This document shows positions 37,426-48,775 of a DNA stretch of 64,000 nucleotides, in pieces (the first letter of the stretch is position 1; every line of letters begins with the position of its first letter). Made by a program: the position numbers and the translations under genes. The stretch is from Arthrobacter sp. zg-Y1110 (GTDB lineage Bacteria; Actinomycetota; Actinomycetes; Actinomycetales; Micrococcaceae): assembly GCF_025244865.1 (NCBI RefSeq), contig NZ_CP104272.1, positions 2,666,001-2,730,000 of the forward strand, in the 5' to 3' direction. The notes beneath the pieces were generated by a model that did no database searches, had not been told where the DNA came from, and was given only the letters and a program-made list of their open reading frames with translations.

Positions 37426-37950
37426 TCAGCCCAGGTCCGGCGCCTGCTGCCAGCGTGGACCGAATCCCGCCAGCCGGATGGTGCGCTCTTCATCGGTGTC
37501 CTCGTCGGAGTAGTCCGTGGCCGGGGCGCCCGGAGCGTCGCCGCCGACGGCGCGGACCAGGGTGATCTCCAGCCGGCTGTCGGACAGGTGCTCCACCAGC
37601 CCCCGACCCCACTCGACCACGGTGACCGAGCGGTCCATGGAGGCTTCGAGGTCGATGTCGTCCACTTCTCCCTCGGAACCCAGCCGGTAGGCGTCCACAT
37701 GGACCAGGTCCGGTCCGTCCCCCAGGCTCGGGTGTTCCCGGACCAGAACGAAGGTGGGCGAAATGATGCCCGGCCGCACGCCGAGCCCGGCGCCGAGCCC
37801 CTGGGTGAAGGTGGTTTTCCCCGCGCCCAGTTCACCGGTGAGCAGCAGCAGGTCCCCGCGGCGCAGGACGCGGCCGAGGCGTTCGGCGAGCGCCTGGGTC
37901 TCTTCGGCTCCGTTGGTCCGGAATTCAGCTTCCCAGACAGGTTCCTGCAT
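37426..37950 (-). CDS. tsaE: t6A pathway ATPase
   Basis: 174 residues from ATG 37950, overlapping the alr stop (TGATG); a GTG three bases earlier is an alternative. Walker A is GELGAGKTTFTQGLG. SPTFVLVREH and HVDAYRLG are typical of the family, and VVEWGRG includes the conserved Glu/Trp. TsaE cycles ATP to activate the TsaB-TsaD complex. The C-terminus has an acidic segment (DYSDEDTDEE) beyond the usual core. Confidence 0.93.
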   Translation of the reverse strand: MQEPVWEAEFRTNGAEETQALAERLGRVLRRGDLLLLTGELGAGKTTFTQGLGAGLGVRPGIISPTFVLVREHPSLGDGPDLVHVDAYRLGSEGEVDDIDLEASMDRSVTVVEWGRGLVEHLSDSRLEITLVRAVGGDAPGAPATDYSDEDTDEERTIRLAGFGPRWQQAPDLG

Positions 37951-39200
37951 CACTTGGCCTGTACCGCCTGTGCCTGTTCGCCTTCTGCAGCGGGCGCTCC
38001 GGGCGCGGCTTCCAAGGCGATGGGCGGGGCGGGTGCGTCCTCGTCCGCCGCGGTGTCCACATAAACGCGCTGAACCCGGCCGCTGATCCGGGTAATGATC
38101 TCGTAATTGATGCTCCCGGCCGCTGACGCCCATTCATCGACGCTCGGCTGGCCCTCGCCGCCGAAGAGGACGGCTTCCCGGCCCTCGAAGGAATCCGGCG
38201 TCCCGGCAATGCCGGTCCGGCCCAGGTCAATGACCATCTGGTCCATGGCGATGCGCCCGACCACCGGGTACGTCTGTCCGTCTATCTGGACGGGTCCGCC
38301 GGTGGCGACCCGCGGGATGCCGTCGGCATAGCCCACCGGCACCAGGGCCAGTGTGGTCGGCTCCTTGGTGCGGTAGTGCAGTCCGTAGGAGACGCCCTGG
38401 CCGGCCGGAACTTCCTTGCACGCAGCGACAGTGGTCTTCAGGCTCATCGCCGGGCGCAGGCCCAGCTCCGCCGAGGTCTGCCCGGCAAACGGCGACAGCC
38501 CGTACATGCCCAGCCCGATGCGGACCAGGTCGAAGTGGGCATCCGGGCGGGACAGCGCACCCGGGGTATTGGCGATGTGCCGTACTTCGCGGTCCACACC
38601 GGCGTCTTCGGCTACGGCGACCGCCTCGCGGAACTTCCGCAGCTGCTCATCGGTTTCCGGACGGTGGGGTTCGTCCGCCACGGCGAAGTGGGAGAAGATC
38701 CCGACCACCCGCAGCAGGCCCTCTTCCTGATAGGCCAGGGCCCGGCCGACGAAGGCTTCCCAGAGGTCCTCCGGGCAGCCGTTGCGGCCCAGCCCCGTAT
38801 CTATCTTCAAGTGCACCCGGGCCGGCATTTCCAATTCCCGGGCAGCCGCGACCACGGCGTCCAGGTCCCAGCCGGAGACTCCAAGATCCACGTTGGCCCG
38901 GATGGCTTCACCGAATTCGGCGTCCCGCGTGTGCAGCCAGGCAAGGACCGGTTCGGCAATGCCTGCGGCGCGGAGCGCCAGCGCTTCACTGATGTGGGCC
39001 ACGCCCAGCCAGGCCGCGCCGGCCTGGATTGCCGCACGCGCAGTCTCGACGGCGCCGTGCCCGTAGGCGTCAGCCTTGACCACTGCCATAACGCGGGCGG
39101 GGCTGACAATGTGGGAGAGGTGGCGGACATTGTGCCGGATGGCAGCCAGGTCGATTACGGCAGCACGTTCGGCCGGAGGGCGGAATTCAGGGTAGTTCAC
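37950..39200 (-). CDS. alr: Alanine racemase
   Basis: 416 residues. VMAVVKADAYGHGAVETARA carries the PLP Lys, and the second-half catalytic Tyr lies in KEVPAGQGVSYGLHYRT. GRIAMDQMVIDLG and the GGEGQPSVDEWA segment are typical. It makes D-Ala for peptidoglycan in the cytoplasm. A Pro/Ala-rich tail of about 35 residues extends beyond the usual end. It overlaps a GNAT gene upstream by 4 bases (ATGA) and tsaE downstream. Confidence 0.96.
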   Translation of the reverse strand: MNYPEFRPPAERAAVIDLAAIRHNVRHLSHIVSPARVMAVVKADAYGHGAVETARAAIQAGAAWLGVAHISEALALRAAGIAEPVLAWLHTRDAEFGEAIRANVDLGVSGWDLDAVVAAARELEMPARVHLKIDTGLGRNGCPEDLWEAFVGRALAYQEEGLLRVVGIFSHFAVADEPHRPETDEQLRKFREAVAVAEDAGVDREVRHIANTPGALSRPDAHFDLVRIGLGMYGLSPFAGQTSAELGLRPAMSLKTTVAACKEVPAGQGVSYGLHYRTKEPTTLALVPVGYADGIPRVATGGPVQIDGQTYPVVGRIAMDQMVIDLGRTGIAGTPDSFEGREAVLFGGEGQPSVDEWASAAGSINYEIITRISGRVQRVYVDTAADEDAPAPPIALEAAPGAPAAEGEQAQAVQAK

Positions 39201-39721
39201 GTACCTATTCTTTCACTCCCCTCCGTGTCCAGGGTCCGGTGCATGATGTGCAGGCCGGTCAGCCCCTTGGCGGGATGCCGGAAGGCTTCGGGCACAGTGG
39301 CGAGGATCGAGAAGCCGAGGGACTGCCACAACGCCACCGCCCGGGTGTTGGTTTCCACCACGGCGTTGAACTGCATTGAGCGATAGCCGCGGCGGGCGGC
39401 CTCGGCCAGCACATGCTCACCGAGTGCCCGTGCAACCCCCTGGCCGCTGAACTCCGAGGCGGTCATGAAGGAGGCATTGGCGACGTGGCTGCCGTTGCCC
39501 GACTTGTTGGGGTGCAGCTGCGCGGTCCCGGCTACCTTTCCCTCCTTGAGGGCAACGAACACCACCGTAGGAGCAGGCTCCAGCCACAACAGCCGGGCCT
39601 GCTCCTCAGTGCTGCCGGTGTCCCAGCAGTAGGTTTCTCCGGCACGCACGATGGGTTCCATCAGGTTCCAGAGGTCCGGCCAGTCACCGGGCCTGGCCTC
39701 CCGGATGGTCAGTGCACCCAT
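39197..39721 (-). CDS. GNAT N-acetyltransferase
   Basis: 174 residues. ASEFSGQGVARALGEHVLAEA is the acetyl-CoA loop and VVETNTRAVALWQSLGFSIL the C-terminal GNAT motif. The start RPGDWPDLWNLMEPIVRAGETYCWDTG, with conserved Glu and Trp, matches the branch near phosphinothricin/L-amino-acid acetyltransferases. The substrate is unknown. It abuts the aldo/keto reductase gene with no gap and overlaps alr by 4 bases, so it is in the same transcript. Confidence 0.87.
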   Translation of the reverse strand: MGALTIREARPGDWPDLWNLMEPIVRAGETYCWDTGSTEEQARLLWLEPAPTVVFVALKEGKVAGTAQLHPNKSGNGSHVANASFMTASEFSGQGVARALGEHVLAEAARRGYRSMQFNAVVETNTRAVALWQSLGFSILATVPEAFRHPAKGLTGLHIMHRTLDTEGSERIGT

Positions 39722-40768
39722 TTACGCGTCGAGGGCTGCTGCCCACAGGTTGATCTTGGAATCGACGGCGTATTCGTCGATCCGGCGCAGCTCGTCCGCG
39801 GAGAACTCCAGGTTGTTCACGGCAGCCAGCGAGTCTTCCAGCTGCTTCACGCTTGAGGCACCGATCAGGGCCGAGGTGATGGGTGCAGTGTCGGTCCGGC
39901 TGCGCAGCACCCAGGCGATGGCCATCTGGGCCAGGCTCTGGCCGCGTGATTCGGCAATGCTGTTGAGCCCCCGTACCCGTTCCAGGTTTTCCTCCGAAAG
40001 CTGGGACTGGTCCAGGGACTTTCCGGCAGCAGCGCGGGAGTCCTCCGGCACGCCGTTGAGGTATTTGTTGGTGAGCAGGCCCTGCGCCAGGGGTGAGAAG
40101 GCAATGGAACCTGCACCTACTTCATCCAGGGCTGCGAACAGGTCCGGCTGGCCGTCTTCCACCCAGCGGTTGAGCATGGAATAGGAGGGCTGGTGGATGA
40201 GCAGCGGGGTGCCCATTTCCCGCAGGATCCGCGCCGCCTCGATGGTCTTTTCGGGCGAGTAGGACGAGATGCCTGCATAGAGTGCCCGTCCGGACCGTAC
40301 TGCGGTGTCCAGGGCCCCCATGGTTTCCTCCAGCGGGGTTTCAGGGTCCGGGCGGTGGCTGTAGAAGATGTCCACGTAGTCCAGGCCCATGCGTTCCAGG
40401 GACTGGTCCAGGGAAGAGAGCAGGTACTTGCGGGATCCCCAGTTGCCGTACGGACCCGGCCACATGTCGTAGCCTGCCTTGCTGGAGATCACCAGCTGGT
40501 CGCGGTACGGACGGAAATCGTCCTGGAAATGCCGGCCGAAGTTGGTTTCGGCGGAGCCGTAGGGCGGGCCGTAATTGTTGGCCAGGTCAAAGTGGGTGAC
40601 GCCAAGGTCGAAGGCCCGGCGGAGGATGGCCCGCTGGGTTTCGAAGGGTTTGTCATCGCCGAAGTTGTGCCAGAGTCCCAGGGAGACTGCCGGGAGCTGG
40701 AGTCCGCTCTTTCCGACGCGCCGGTAGGGCATGGATTCGTATCGGTTGTCCGCAGCAACATAAGTCAT
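39722..40768 (-). CDS. Aldo/keto reductase (YghZ-like)
   Basis: 348 residues from ATG 40768; an in-frame ATG at 40777 is possible. MPYRRVGKSGLQLPAVSLGLWHNFGDD is the N-terminal signature of the L-glyceraldehyde-3-phosphate reductase branch. The catalytic Asp-Tyr pair is in FDLANNYGPPYGSAE, the Lys in VISSKAGYDMWPG and the His in IFYSHRPD. It reduces aldehydes with NADPH. Its last base touches the GNAT start codon. Confidence 0.93.
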   Translation of the reverse strand: MTYVAADNRYESMPYRRVGKSGLQLPAVSLGLWHNFGDDKPFETQRAILRRAFDLGVTHFDLANNYGPPYGSAETNFGRHFQDDFRPYRDQLVISSKAGYDMWPGPYGNWGSRKYLLSSLDQSLERMGLDYVDIFYSHRPDPETPLEETMGALDTAVRSGRALYAGISSYSPEKTIEAARILREMGTPLLIHQPSYSMLNRWVEDGQPDLFAALDEVGAGSIAFSPLAQGLLTNKYLNGVPEDSRAAAGKSLDQSQLSEENLERVRGLNSIAESRGQSLAQMAIAWVLRSRTDTAPITSALIGASSVKQLEDSLAAVNNLEFSADELRRIDEYAVDSKINLWAAALDA

Positions 40769-40904
40769 GGGGACCATACTGCCACTGTTGCCGGGCTCAC
40801 GCCGCGGTGCCTTGGTCCGGCGTCGGGACCGGCGTTAACCCGCTGCAGCCGGCACCCGGCAGGGAGAAGGCCCTGCGGATGCCGGCTGCGGCGGAAGGCC
40901 GGGG

Positions 40905-42647
40905 CTAGCCGGCCAGGATGGCCGCGCCGTACGCCGGCAGCTGCACTGCGTCGCCGTAGAGCTTCGCCGGTGCGGTTTCCAGCAGGATCTCCGCCTGCTG
41001 GCCGAACGGAAGCGGCACCTCGCGCGGGGTGTCGGCAAAGTTCAGCGCCACCGCCGTGGAACCGCGCTGCATAACCAACCAGCGGCCCACTTCGTCATAG
41101 TCCACCCGGACATTGCGCAGGTCCGGGTCCATCAGGTCGGGGGTCTCCCCGCGCAGCGCCAGGAGCCTGCGGTACAGGTCCAGCAGCCTGCCGTGGTCCC
41201 CCTCTTCCACCTCGGACCAGTCCAGCTTCGAGTTGGTGAAGGTGGACGGATCCTGGGGATTGGGAACCGTGGCCGGGTCCCACCCCATCCGCTCGAATTC
41301 CTTCAGGCGGCCCTCTGCCGTGGCTTTCCCCAGCTCGGGTTCGGGATGGGACGTGAAGAACTGCCAGGGTGTGGAGGCCCCGAACTCTTCACCCATGAAG
41401 AGCATGGGAGTGAACGGCGAGGCCAGGCTCAGCACCGCGCCGAGGGCGAGCTGCTCGTACCCCAGTGTCGCGCTCAGCCGGTCGCCGGCCGCCCGGTTGC
41501 CGATCTGGTCGTGGTTCTGGATGGCGGTGACCAGCTGTCGTGCGGTCACTACCTCCTTGTCCAGCGGACGTCCATGGCCGCGTTCCCGGAAGGAGGAGTA
41601 CGTTCCGTTGTGGAAGAACCCTTCCTGCAGCACCTTCGCCAGTGCTTCCAGCGAATCGAAGTCCTCGTAGTACCCGCCGTTTTCACCCGTGAGGTTGGTG
41701 TGGGCGGCATGGTGGAAATCATCGGACCACTGGCCGGCAAGGCCGTAGCCGTTGACGTTCCGCGGGGTGATGAGCCGGGGGTTGTTCAAATCCGACTCCG
41801 CAATGAGGAACAGCGGCTTCCCCAGGGCTTCCGCGCACTTGTCCGTCGCGGCTGCCATCTCTTCGAGGATGTGCACGGCGCGTTCGTCATGCAGTGCGTG
41901 CACCGCATCCAGCCGCAGCCCGTCCACGTGGTAGTCGCGGAACCACATTAGGACGTTGTCCACAATGTACTCGCGGACGACGTCGGAGAGCGGCCCGTCC
42001 AGGTTGACCGAGTCCCCCCAGGTGTTCGCCTTCCCCTCGGTGAGGTAGGGGCCGAACATCGGCAGGTAATTGCCGCTGGGTCCAAGGTGGTTGTAGACAA
42101 CGTCCTGGATAACGCCGAGTCCGGCCTGGTGGGCCGCGTCCACGAACCGCTGGTAGGCCTCGGGCCCGCCATAGGTTTCCTGTACGGCGTACCAGAGCAC
42201 ACCGTCATAGCCCCAGTTGTGGGTTCCGTTGAAGGCGTTCACCGGCAGCAGTTCGACAAAGCGGACACCCAGGTCCACCAGGTAGTCCAGCCGGCCGATC
42301 GCCGCATCCAGCGTGCCTTCGGGAGTGAAGGTACCGATGTGCATCTCATAAATCGCACCGCCGTCGAGCCCCGGGGAGACCCAGTCGGCGTCATGCCACT
42401 GGTACAGATCCGGATCGAAGGTGCGCGAAAGTGCATGCACGCCCTCGGGCTGCCGCCGGGACCGGGGATCCGGCACCGGCGTCCCGGCGTCGTCAATGAG
42501 GTAGCCGTAGTCGATGTCCTCGGTGAGTTCGGCGTGCTGGGCGTGCCACCAGCCGTTCTCGCCGCGGGTCATCGACAGGCGCCGGCCGTCGGCCAGCAGC
42601 GTCACGGTGCCGGCCTTGGGTGCCCACACGTCGAAGTTGGTCCTCAT
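40905..42647 (-). CDS. treZ: Malto-oligosyltrehalose trehalohydrolase
   Basis: 580 residues, usual length. An N-terminal beta domain ([14 protein letters not shown]) is followed by a GH13 barrel. [13 protein letters not shown] is conserved region [11 protein letters not shown] holds the nucleophile Asp near 250 and LIAESDLN the acid/base Glu near 283. The enzyme releases trehalose from the maltooligosyltrehalose made by TreY. It overlaps treY by 4 bases (ATGA). The 120 bases before the upstream aldo/keto reductase contain nothing clear. Confidence 0.96.
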   Translation of the reverse strand: MRTNFDVWAPKAGTVTLLADGRRLSMTRGENGWWHAQHAELTEDIDYGYLIDDAGTPVPDPRSRRQPEGVHALSRTFDPDLYQWHDADWVSPGLDGGAIYEMHIGTFTPEGTLDAAIGRLDYLVDLGVRFVELLPVNAFNGTHNWGYDGVLWYAVQETYGGPEAYQRFVDAAHQAGLGVIQDVVYNHLGPSGNYLPMFGPYLTEGKANTWGDSVNLDGPLSDVVREYIVDNVLMWFRDYHVDGLRLDAVHALHDERAVHILEEMAAATDKCAEALGKPLFLIAESDLNNPRLITPRNVNGYGLAGQWSDDFHHAAHTNLTGENGGYYEDFDSLEALAKVLQEGFFHNGTYSSFRERGHGRPLDKEVVTARQLVTAIQNHDQIGNRAAGDRLSATLGYEQLALGAVLSLASPFTPMLFMGEEFGASTPWQFFTSHPEPELGKATAEGRLKEFERMGWDPATVPNPQDPSTFTNSKLDWSEVEEGDHGRLLDLYRRLLALRGETPDLMDPDLRNVRVDYDEVGRWLVMQRGSTAVALNFADTPREVPLPFGQQAEILLETAPAKLYGDAVQLPAYGAAILAG

Positions 42648-44980
42648 TTGCCGTCCTCCCGAACAAGCAGCGCCACCGGATAGGTGCCGAACAGATCTGC
42701 AGCTGCCAGCCGGCCGCCGCTTTCGTGCGTCTTCCCGGTGATCACGTCACGGTAGGTTCCCGGAGCCAGGACGACGGTGGTGTCCTGCCATCCGCCTTGG
42801 CGCTCCAGCCCCAGCGGCAGACGGGTCACGAGCGTTACCGCTCCGCCGCGGTCGAACCCGAAGAGGTGTTCTGCCGCAGGTCCTTCCACCGCTACGGGGA
42901 CGTAACCGGTGAACAGCTCCGGCCGGCCGCGCTTGAGCTGCAGGGCGCGGGTGGTGATGAGCAGCTTCGCTGCCGCGTCCTCGTCCACGGCGGGGACACC
43001 GGCGTCGGCGAACGACGCCGCGACCTCGCGCCGCCGGGCGAAGTCCACTTCGCGGCGGTTGTCCGGGTCCACCAGTGACCGGTCCCAGAATTCGGTGCCC
43101 TGGTAGACATCCGGCACACCGGGCATGGTTAGCTGCAGGAGCTTGGCGGAGAGCGAATTGCTGTACCCCGCCTCCCGGATGCGTTCGACCAGCGCAGTGA
43201 TTACCGCGTTGACCTCCGGATTGTCGAACGCCGCATCAATGGCAGCATGCATCCGCTCTTCGAATTCCGCGTTTGGAGCCGTCCAGGTGGTGCTGCTGGA
43301 AGCTTCGCGGGCGGCCTTCTCTGCGTAGGCGTGTGCACGTTCCCGGCTCAGCGGCCAGGCCCCGACGAAGGTCTGCCAGAGCAGGTTCGCCATCGGCCCG
43401 TCATGCATCGGGACAAGGGCGTCGAGGCGCGTGAATGCTTCGCTCCACTCCTCCGGGATTTCCGCGAGCACGGAGATCCTGGCCCGGGTGTCTTCGCTGC
43501 GCTTGGTGTCGTGCGTAGTCAGGGCCGTCATGGCCGCCGGCTGTTCCAGTTGCCGGCGGAGCATCCGGGTGTGCATTTCAAACGGCGATACGGCGAAGAG
43601 TGCCGGGTCAGCGCCAACCTCGTTGAGGGAGGTCAGCCGGGAGTAACGGTAGAACGCCGTATCCTCGACGCCCTTGGCCATAACCATGCCGGAGGTCTGC
43701 TGGAAACGCACTGCCAGCTCGCCCAGGCTCGAAAGCGACACCGATTCCGCGGAGTCTTCACTGAGCAGCGGGTTCAACAGCGGATGCAGGATGTCCAGCG
43801 CCGCCGCCAGATCCGGCCGGTGCACCTTGGCCGCGATGACGGCCTCGGTCAGGTGGTCGGCACCTTCGGGCAGGTAGCTGCGGTAGACCGGGAAGCAGGC
43901 CAGCAGTTCCGCGAGCGCGTCTGCAGCCGTTTCCGGGTCCAGTCCGCTGTCCGCAGGGAGCAGGCGCACGAGGCGCTGCACCTCGGAGTGAAGCAGGCCG
44001 TCCGCAATGACCCGCTTGGTGCCGTGGATCATCTGTGCGTACGGTTCCATGGGCACCAGCGCGGTCAGCGTGTCGCTGCCCGCGGGGTCCACGAACAACC
44101 GGTCGATGTCGGCCAGCGCGTCGTAGCCGGTGGTGCCCTCGGTTTCCCAGTCCGCGGACAGCTTTTCGCCCGGTTCCAGGATCTTTTCCACCAGGATGTA
44201 CGCTCCGCCGGTGATCTCGCGCAGCCGGGTCAGGTAGCCCTTGGGATCGGCGAGCCCGTCCGGATGGTCGATGCGCAGGCCGTCCACGAGGCCTTCGTCG
44301 AACCAGCGCTTGATTTCGGCGTGTGCCTCGTCAAAGACCCAAGGCTCTTCCACGCGGATGCCGGCCAGGGTGTTGACCCCGAAGAACCGGCGGTAGTTCA
44401 GCTCGCTGTCGGCGCGGCGCCAGTTCACCAGTTCGTAGGACTGGCGGGCGTGTACGTCCTGCGCACTGTCGCCTTCTGCTGCGGTGCCTTCGGCCACCGG
44501 GAAACGGTGGTCGTAGTAGTGCAGTTCATTGTCCGCCAGCTTGAGCTGCTCGAGCTCGTTGTCGCCGTCGCCCAGGACGGGCAGCCGCAGCTTCCCGTTC
44601 CCGGCGTCCCAGTCAATGTCGAATGCTTCGGCATAGCGGGAGCCGCGGCCTTCCGCCAACACGGACCACCACCATTTGTTCCGGTGCGGTGTGGAGATGC
44701 CCATGTGGTTGGGCACTATGTCCACGAGCACGCCAAGACCAGCCGCGCGGGCGGCGTCGGAGAGGGCCTTCAGCCCCTCCGCTCCGCCGCGGGTCGGGTC
44801 GACGGCTGAAGGATCGGTGACGTCATAGCCGTGGTCGGAGCCTTCCTCCGCCGTGAGGATCGGTGAGAGGTAGACCCAGTCCACGCCAAGGTCAGCCAGG
44901 TACGGCACGAGTTCCGCGGCGTCGAACAGGGTGAAGGACGGGCGGATCTGCAGGCGGTACGTGGAGAGGGGTGTCCTCAT
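42644..44980 (-). CDS. treY: Malto-oligosyltrehalose synthase
   Basis: 778 residues from ATG 44980. [36 protein letters not shown] and IVPNHMGI match the TreY start. [13 protein letters not shown] is region II and YILVEKIL region III; the late [10 protein letters not shown] and [13 protein letters not shown] are diagnostic. It turns the reducing end of a maltodextrin into an alpha,alpha-1,1 linkage. ATGA overlaps join it to both glgX and treZ, so the three are one operon. Confidence 0.97.
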   Translation of the reverse strand: MRTPLSTYRLQIRPSFTLFDAAELVPYLADLGVDWVYLSPILTAEEGSDHGYDVTDPSAVDPTRGGAEGLKALSDAARAAGLGVLVDIVPNHMGISTPHRNKWWWSVLAEGRGSRYAEAFDIDWDAGNGKLRLPVLGDGDNELEQLKLADNELHYYDHRFPVAEGTAAEGDSAQDVHARQSYELVNWRRADSELNYRRFFGVNTLAGIRVEEPWVFDEAHAEIKRWFDEGLVDGLRIDHPDGLADPKGYLTRLREITGGAYILVEKILEPGEKLSADWETEGTTGYDALADIDRLFVDPAGSDTLTALVPMEPYAQMIHGTKRVIADGLLHSEVQRLVRLLPADSGLDPETAADALAELLACFPVYRSYLPEGADHLTEAVIAAKVHRPDLAAALDILHPLLNPLLSEDSAESVSLSSLGELAVRFQQTSGMVMAKGVEDTAFYRYSRLTSLNEVGADPALFAVSPFEMHTRMLRRQLEQPAAMTALTTHDTKRSEDTRARISVLAEIPEEWSEAFTRLDALVPMHDGPMANLLWQTFVGAWPLSRERAHAYAEKAAREASSSTTWTAPNAEFEERMHAAIDAAFDNPEVNAVITALVERIREAGYSNSLSAKLLQLTMPGVPDVYQGTEFWDRSLVDPDNRREVDFARRREVAASFADAGVPAVDEDAAAKLLITTRALQLKRGRPELFTGYVPVAVEGPAAEHLFGFDRGGAVTLVTRLPLGLERQGGWQDTTVVLAPGTYRDVITGKTHESGGRLAAADLFGTYPVALLVREDGK

Positions 44981-47157
44981 TCGGCGGCCTCGGTGTTTTG
45001 TGCGACCTTGGCGGCGAGGGACGCGGCCACGGAGTGGTCGTGCTCCTCTTCCTCTTCGTGCGCCCGCAGGACCACCATGGACTTGGCAGCCACAGTCAGC
45101 TGGCTGTCCGCGGCAACCGGCTCCGAGTCGGCGTATTCGCCGGCGGTGTCGATCACCGTGTCCCACATGGGTGCGTATTCCTTGGCCGGAAGGGTGACCT
45201 TCACGGCTTCGTCATGCGCGTTGAAGTACAGCAGGAAGTTCAGGTCGGTGATCCGCTGTCCGCGCGCGTCCTTGCCCGAGATGCCCTGTCCGTTGAGGAA
45301 GACACCCAGGGAACGGCTGACCGGGGTGTCCCAGTCGTCCGGGGACATGGTCGTGCCGTCCTCGTTCAGCCAAACGATGTCCGGCAGCGCCTCGCCCTCG
45401 CCGCGGCGCACGGGGCGGCCGTCGAAGAACCGGCGCCGGCGGAAGGTGGGGTGCTCGGCGCGCAGGGTGTTGACCGCTGCGGTGAATTCCATCAGCGGTG
45501 CGTCCATGGTCTCCCAGTTGATCCAGCTCAGCTCGGAGTCCTGCGCGTAGGTGTTGTTGTTGCCGTGCTGGGTGCGGCCCAGCTCATCGCCGTGCGCGAT
45601 CATCGGCACGCCCTGGGAAAGGAGCAGGGTGGCGAGGAAGTTGCGCTGCTGGCGGGCACGAAGGGACAGGACGGAGGGGTCATCCGTGGGGCCTTCAACA
45701 CCGCAGTTCCAGGAGCGGTTGTGGGACTCGCCGTCGTTGTTGTCCTCGCCGTTGGCTTCGTTGTGCTTCTCGTTGTAGGACACCAGGTCATGCAGCGTGA
45801 AACCGTCGTGGGCGGTGACGAAGTTGATGGACGCCACCGGACGGCGGGCCGAGGACTCGTACAGGTCGGCAGAGCCGGTGATGCGGGAGGCGAACTCGCC
45901 CAGCGTGGAGGGCTCTCCGCGCCAGAAGTCGCGGACCGTGTCGCGGTACTTGCCGTTCCACTCGGTCCACTGGGGCGGGAAGTTGCCCACCTGGTAGCCG
46001 CCGGGTCCAACGTCCCACGGCTCGGCGATCAGCTTGACCTGGGACACTACCGGGTCCTGCTGCACCAGTTCGAAGAAGGCGGAGAGGCGGTCCACGTCGT
46101 AGAACTCGCGGGCCAGCGTCGAGGCCAGGTCGAAGCGGAAACCGTCCACGTGCATTTCCGTGACCCAGTAGCGCAGCGAGTCCATCAGCAGCTGCAGGGA
46201 GTGCGGATTGCCGACGTTGAGCGAGTTGCCCGTGCCGGTGTAGTCCATGTAGTACTTCTTGTCGTCTTCCACCAGCCGGTAGTAGGACGCGTTGTCGATG
46301 CCGCGGAAGGACAGGGTCGGGCCCATGTGGTTGCCCTCGGCCGTGTGGTTGTAGACCACGTCCAGGATCACTTCGATGCCGGCGAGGTGCAGCGCGCGCA
46401 CCATGGCCTTGAATTCCTGGACCTGCTGGCCCTGGTCGCCGGTGGCGCTGTACGTGTTGTGGGGGGCGAAGAAGCCGATGGTGTTGTAGCCCCAGTAGTT
46501 CGACAGCCCCTTTTCCTGCAGGGTCGAGTCGTTGACGAACTGGTGCACCGGCATCAGTTCGATGGCGGTGATCCCGAGCTTCTGCAGGTGCGCGATCACG
46601 GAGGGGTGGGCGACGCCGGCGTACGTGCCGCGCTGCTCCTCCGGTACGTCGGGGTGCAGCTCGGTCAGGCCCTTGACGTGGGCCTCGTAGATCACGGACT
46701 GGTGATACGGGACCTTGGGCTTCCGGTCTCCGTCCCAGTCGAAGAACGGGTTGATGACGACGCCCATCATCATGTGCGGGGCGGAATCCTCGTCGTTGCG
46801 CGAGTGTTCGTCGCCGAAGTTGTAGCCGAACAGCGCCTGGTCCCAGTCGATCTCACCGGCAACAGCCTTGGCGTAGGGGTCCAGCAGCAGCTTGTTCGGG
46901 TTGCACCGGTTGCCGTTCTCCGGATCGTTCGGCCCGTCCACGCGGTAACCGTACTTCTGCCCCGGCATGACCTGCGGCAGGTAGCAGTGCCAGACATACC
47001 CGTCGACCTCGGTCAGGCGGACCTGGTGCTCGGTGCCGTCCTCGTCGAACAGGCACAGGAATACGGAATCTGCCACCTCGCTGTAGAGAGCGAAGTTGGT
47101 GCCGTTTCCGTCGTAGGTTGCGCCCAGCGGATAGGCATCTCCCGGCCAAACTTCCAT
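44977..47157 (-). CDS. glgX: Glycogen debranching enzyme
   Basis: 726 residues. A CBM48 domain at the N-terminus ([21 protein letters not shown]) precedes the GH13 barrel. [23 protein letters not shown] (nucleophile) and [19 protein letters not shown] (acid/base) are intact. It removes short branches from glycogen, supplying linear chains to TreY. Start ATG 47157 has AGGAGC 8 bases upstream. It is first of glgX-treY-treZ. The 48 bases before it, after the nnr stop, are unusually AT-rich and may hold the promoter. Confidence 0.97.
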   Translation of the reverse strand: MEVWPGDAYPLGATYDGNGTNFALYSEVADSVFLCLFDEDGTEHQVRLTEVDGYVWHCYLPQVMPGQKYGYRVDGPNDPENGNRCNPNKLLLDPYAKAVAGEIDWDQALFGYNFGDEHSRNDEDSAPHMMMGVVINPFFDWDGDRKPKVPYHQSVIYEAHVKGLTELHPDVPEEQRGTYAGVAHPSVIAHLQKLGITAIELMPVHQFVNDSTLQEKGLSNYWGYNTIGFFAPHNTYSATGDQGQQVQEFKAMVRALHLAGIEVILDVVYNHTAEGNHMGPTLSFRGIDNASYYRLVEDDKKYYMDYTGTGNSLNVGNPHSLQLLMDSLRYWVTEMHVDGFRFDLASTLAREFYDVDRLSAFFELVQQDPVVSQVKLIAEPWDVGPGGYQVGNFPPQWTEWNGKYRDTVRDFWRGEPSTLGEFASRITGSADLYESSARRPVASINFVTAHDGFTLHDLVSYNEKHNEANGEDNNDGESHNRSWNCGVEGPTDDPSVLSLRARQQRNFLATLLLSQGVPMIAHGDELGRTQHGNNNTYAQDSELSWINWETMDAPLMEFTAAVNTLRAEHPTFRRRRFFDGRPVRRGEGEALPDIVWLNEDGTTMSPDDWDTPVSRSLGVFLNGQGISGKDARGQRITDLNFLLYFNAHDEAVKVTLPAKEYAPMWDTVIDTAGEYADSEPVAADSQLTVAAKSMVVLRAHEEEEEHDHSVAASLAAKVAQNTEAAE

Positions 47158-47205
47158 GTAGTGCTCCTGACTAGTTCCCTGACAACACGTAATTGATATG
47201 TCTAC

Positions 47206-48765
47206 TTACTTTTTTACCCCAGACTTGGAGCTTACTTGAATTCGTCCGCTTCTCCGTTGGGTGGATTCCGCCACCAGCGTCCGGATCTGCGGTGCAAGCA
47301 GGGACGGCTGGACCGGCCCGTCAACGGCTGCAAGCGCGCCGGCACGGCCGTGGAGATGGGCGGCAGCCGCGGCCAGGCGTGCATAGTGTCCCGGTTCCCG
47401 CTCGGTGTCCGCGGTCCGGTCCGTCGCCAAGAGGGCGCCGAGGATGCCGGCGAGTGTGTCGCCGCTTCCCGCCGTCGCCAGCCACGGCGTGGCCTCGGCC
47501 TGGCTGTACAGTTCGCCGGTGGGAGCCGCCGCCAGCGTGGCCCAGCCCTTGATCAGGACGGTGGCGCCCGTGCGTTGGGCGGCGAGGCGGGCGTAGCGGA
47601 TGGGATCGGCTTCGATTTCGGCCCGCGATGCCTCCTCGCCCAGGGACCGCAGCAGTGCGGTGAGTTCGCCGGCGTGCGGGGTAAGCACGACGCCGGGGTG
47701 CAGCCCGGTGCGGACCGCGGCGATCGCGTCGGCGTCGATCACTGCGGGCAGCCCGGAGGCCATGGCCTCGCCGGCCCGGCGGCGCTGGTCCTCGTCGTCG
47801 CCTGCGCCGGGTCCGGCAACCCAGGCCTGGACATGGGTGTTTTCTACGGTCCCTGAGCCGCACACCGCTTCGGGGTGCGCCAGGTTGATCAGCCGGGCTA
47901 CGGCGTCGGGTCCCAGATAGCGGACCATGCCGACGCCGGTGGCGAGAGCGGCTCCCGTGGCCATCAGCGCCGCTCCGGGGTAAGTGTCCGAACCGGCGGC
48001 AATGCCGAGCACGCCGCGGCTGTATTTATGGTCCGCAGGTGCGGGGAAGGGCAGGAGGGAGGTCAGGTCGTTCCCGGTCAGGCGGTAGGCGGCCGGGGTT
48101 CCGAGGTACGGGCCGAGCCCGATGTCGATGCAGCGGATTTCCCCCGCAGCCACAGCCCCCGGGCCGGCGAGCAGCCCGGTTTTGACGGCGCCGAAGGTCA
48201 CGGTGAGGTCCGCCCGCAGGCACGTGCCGTCCACCTGGCCGGAGTCGGCATTGACGCCGCTGGGCAGGTCGCAGGCCACGACCAGCGGGGCCTGCCCCTG
48301 CAGCCGTGCCGCGTTCAGGGTCTCTGCGAGTTTGCGGACGGGGCCGCGGAGTCCGCCGCTGCCGCCGGTGCCCAGGACGCCGTCGATTACGGCATCGGCC
48401 GCCAGTGCGGCATCGGCGATGGCCGCGGCGTTGGATTCTGTGAGTGCCAGAACCTTTCCGCCCTGCGCCCTGAAGGCTGCGAGTGCCTCGGGGTGCGCTG
48501 CGTCGGAGGTGAGAACCGCCGTCGTCGCTGCTCCGCGCCGGCCCAGCCGGGCGGCGGCATAAAGCGCGTCTCCCCCGTTGTTGCCGCTGCCGGCAAGGAC
48601 GGTCACACCGGCGCCGTAGAGGCGGCCGCGGCGGGCCGCCAGCCGGGCCGCTGTCGCCGCGTACAGCCCGTAGGCTGCGCGCTGCATCAGTTCCCCGCCC
48701 CGGCCTTCGGCCAGCAGCGGGGCCTCGGCCCGGCGGACCGCGGTGCCGGTGTACGCACTGATCAT
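47206..48765 (-). CDS. nnr: Bifunctional NAD(P)H-hydrate epimerase and ADP-dependent dehydratase
   Basis: 519 residues, a fusion of two repair enzymes. Residues 1-230 are the YjeF_N epimerase with VTVLAGSGNNGGDALYAARL-like loop and ACDLPSGVNADSG. Residues 240-500 are the ribokinase-like dehydratase with VLTPHAGE and TAGSGDTLAGILG. Together they return damaged NADHX/NADPHX to NAD(P)H. GGAAG precedes the ATG. It follows acpS by 10 bases. Confidence 0.95.
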   Translation of the reverse strand: MISAYTGTAVRRAEAPLLAEGRGGELMQRAAYGLYAATAARLAARRGRLYGAGVTVLAGSGNNGGDALYAAARLGRRGAATTAVLTSDAAHPEALAAFRAQGGKVLALTESNAAAIADAALAADAVIDGVLGTGGSGGLRGPVRKLAETLNAARLQGQAPLVVACDLPSGVNADSGQVDGTCLRADLTVTFGAVKTGLLAGPGAVAAGEIRCIDIGLGPYLGTPAAYRLTGNDLTSLLPFPAPADHKYSRGVLGIAAGSDTYPGAALMATGAALATGVGMVRYLGPDAVARLINLAHPEAVCGSGTVENTHVQAWVAGPGAGDDEDQRRRAGEAMASGLPAVIDADAIAAVRTGLHPGVVLTPHAGELTALLRSLGEEASRAEIEADPIRYARLAAQRTGATVLIKGWATLAAAPTGELYSQAEATPWLATAGSGDTLAGILGALLATDRTADTEREPGHYARLAAAAAHLHGRAGALAAVDGPVQPSLLAPQIRTLVAESTQRRSGRIQVSSKSGVKK

Positions 48766-48775
48766 GCGCTTCTTC

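Noticed and set aside
45000..47196. Plus-strand open frame of about 740 codons
   Set aside because: Antisense to glgX, which has full GH13 motifs.
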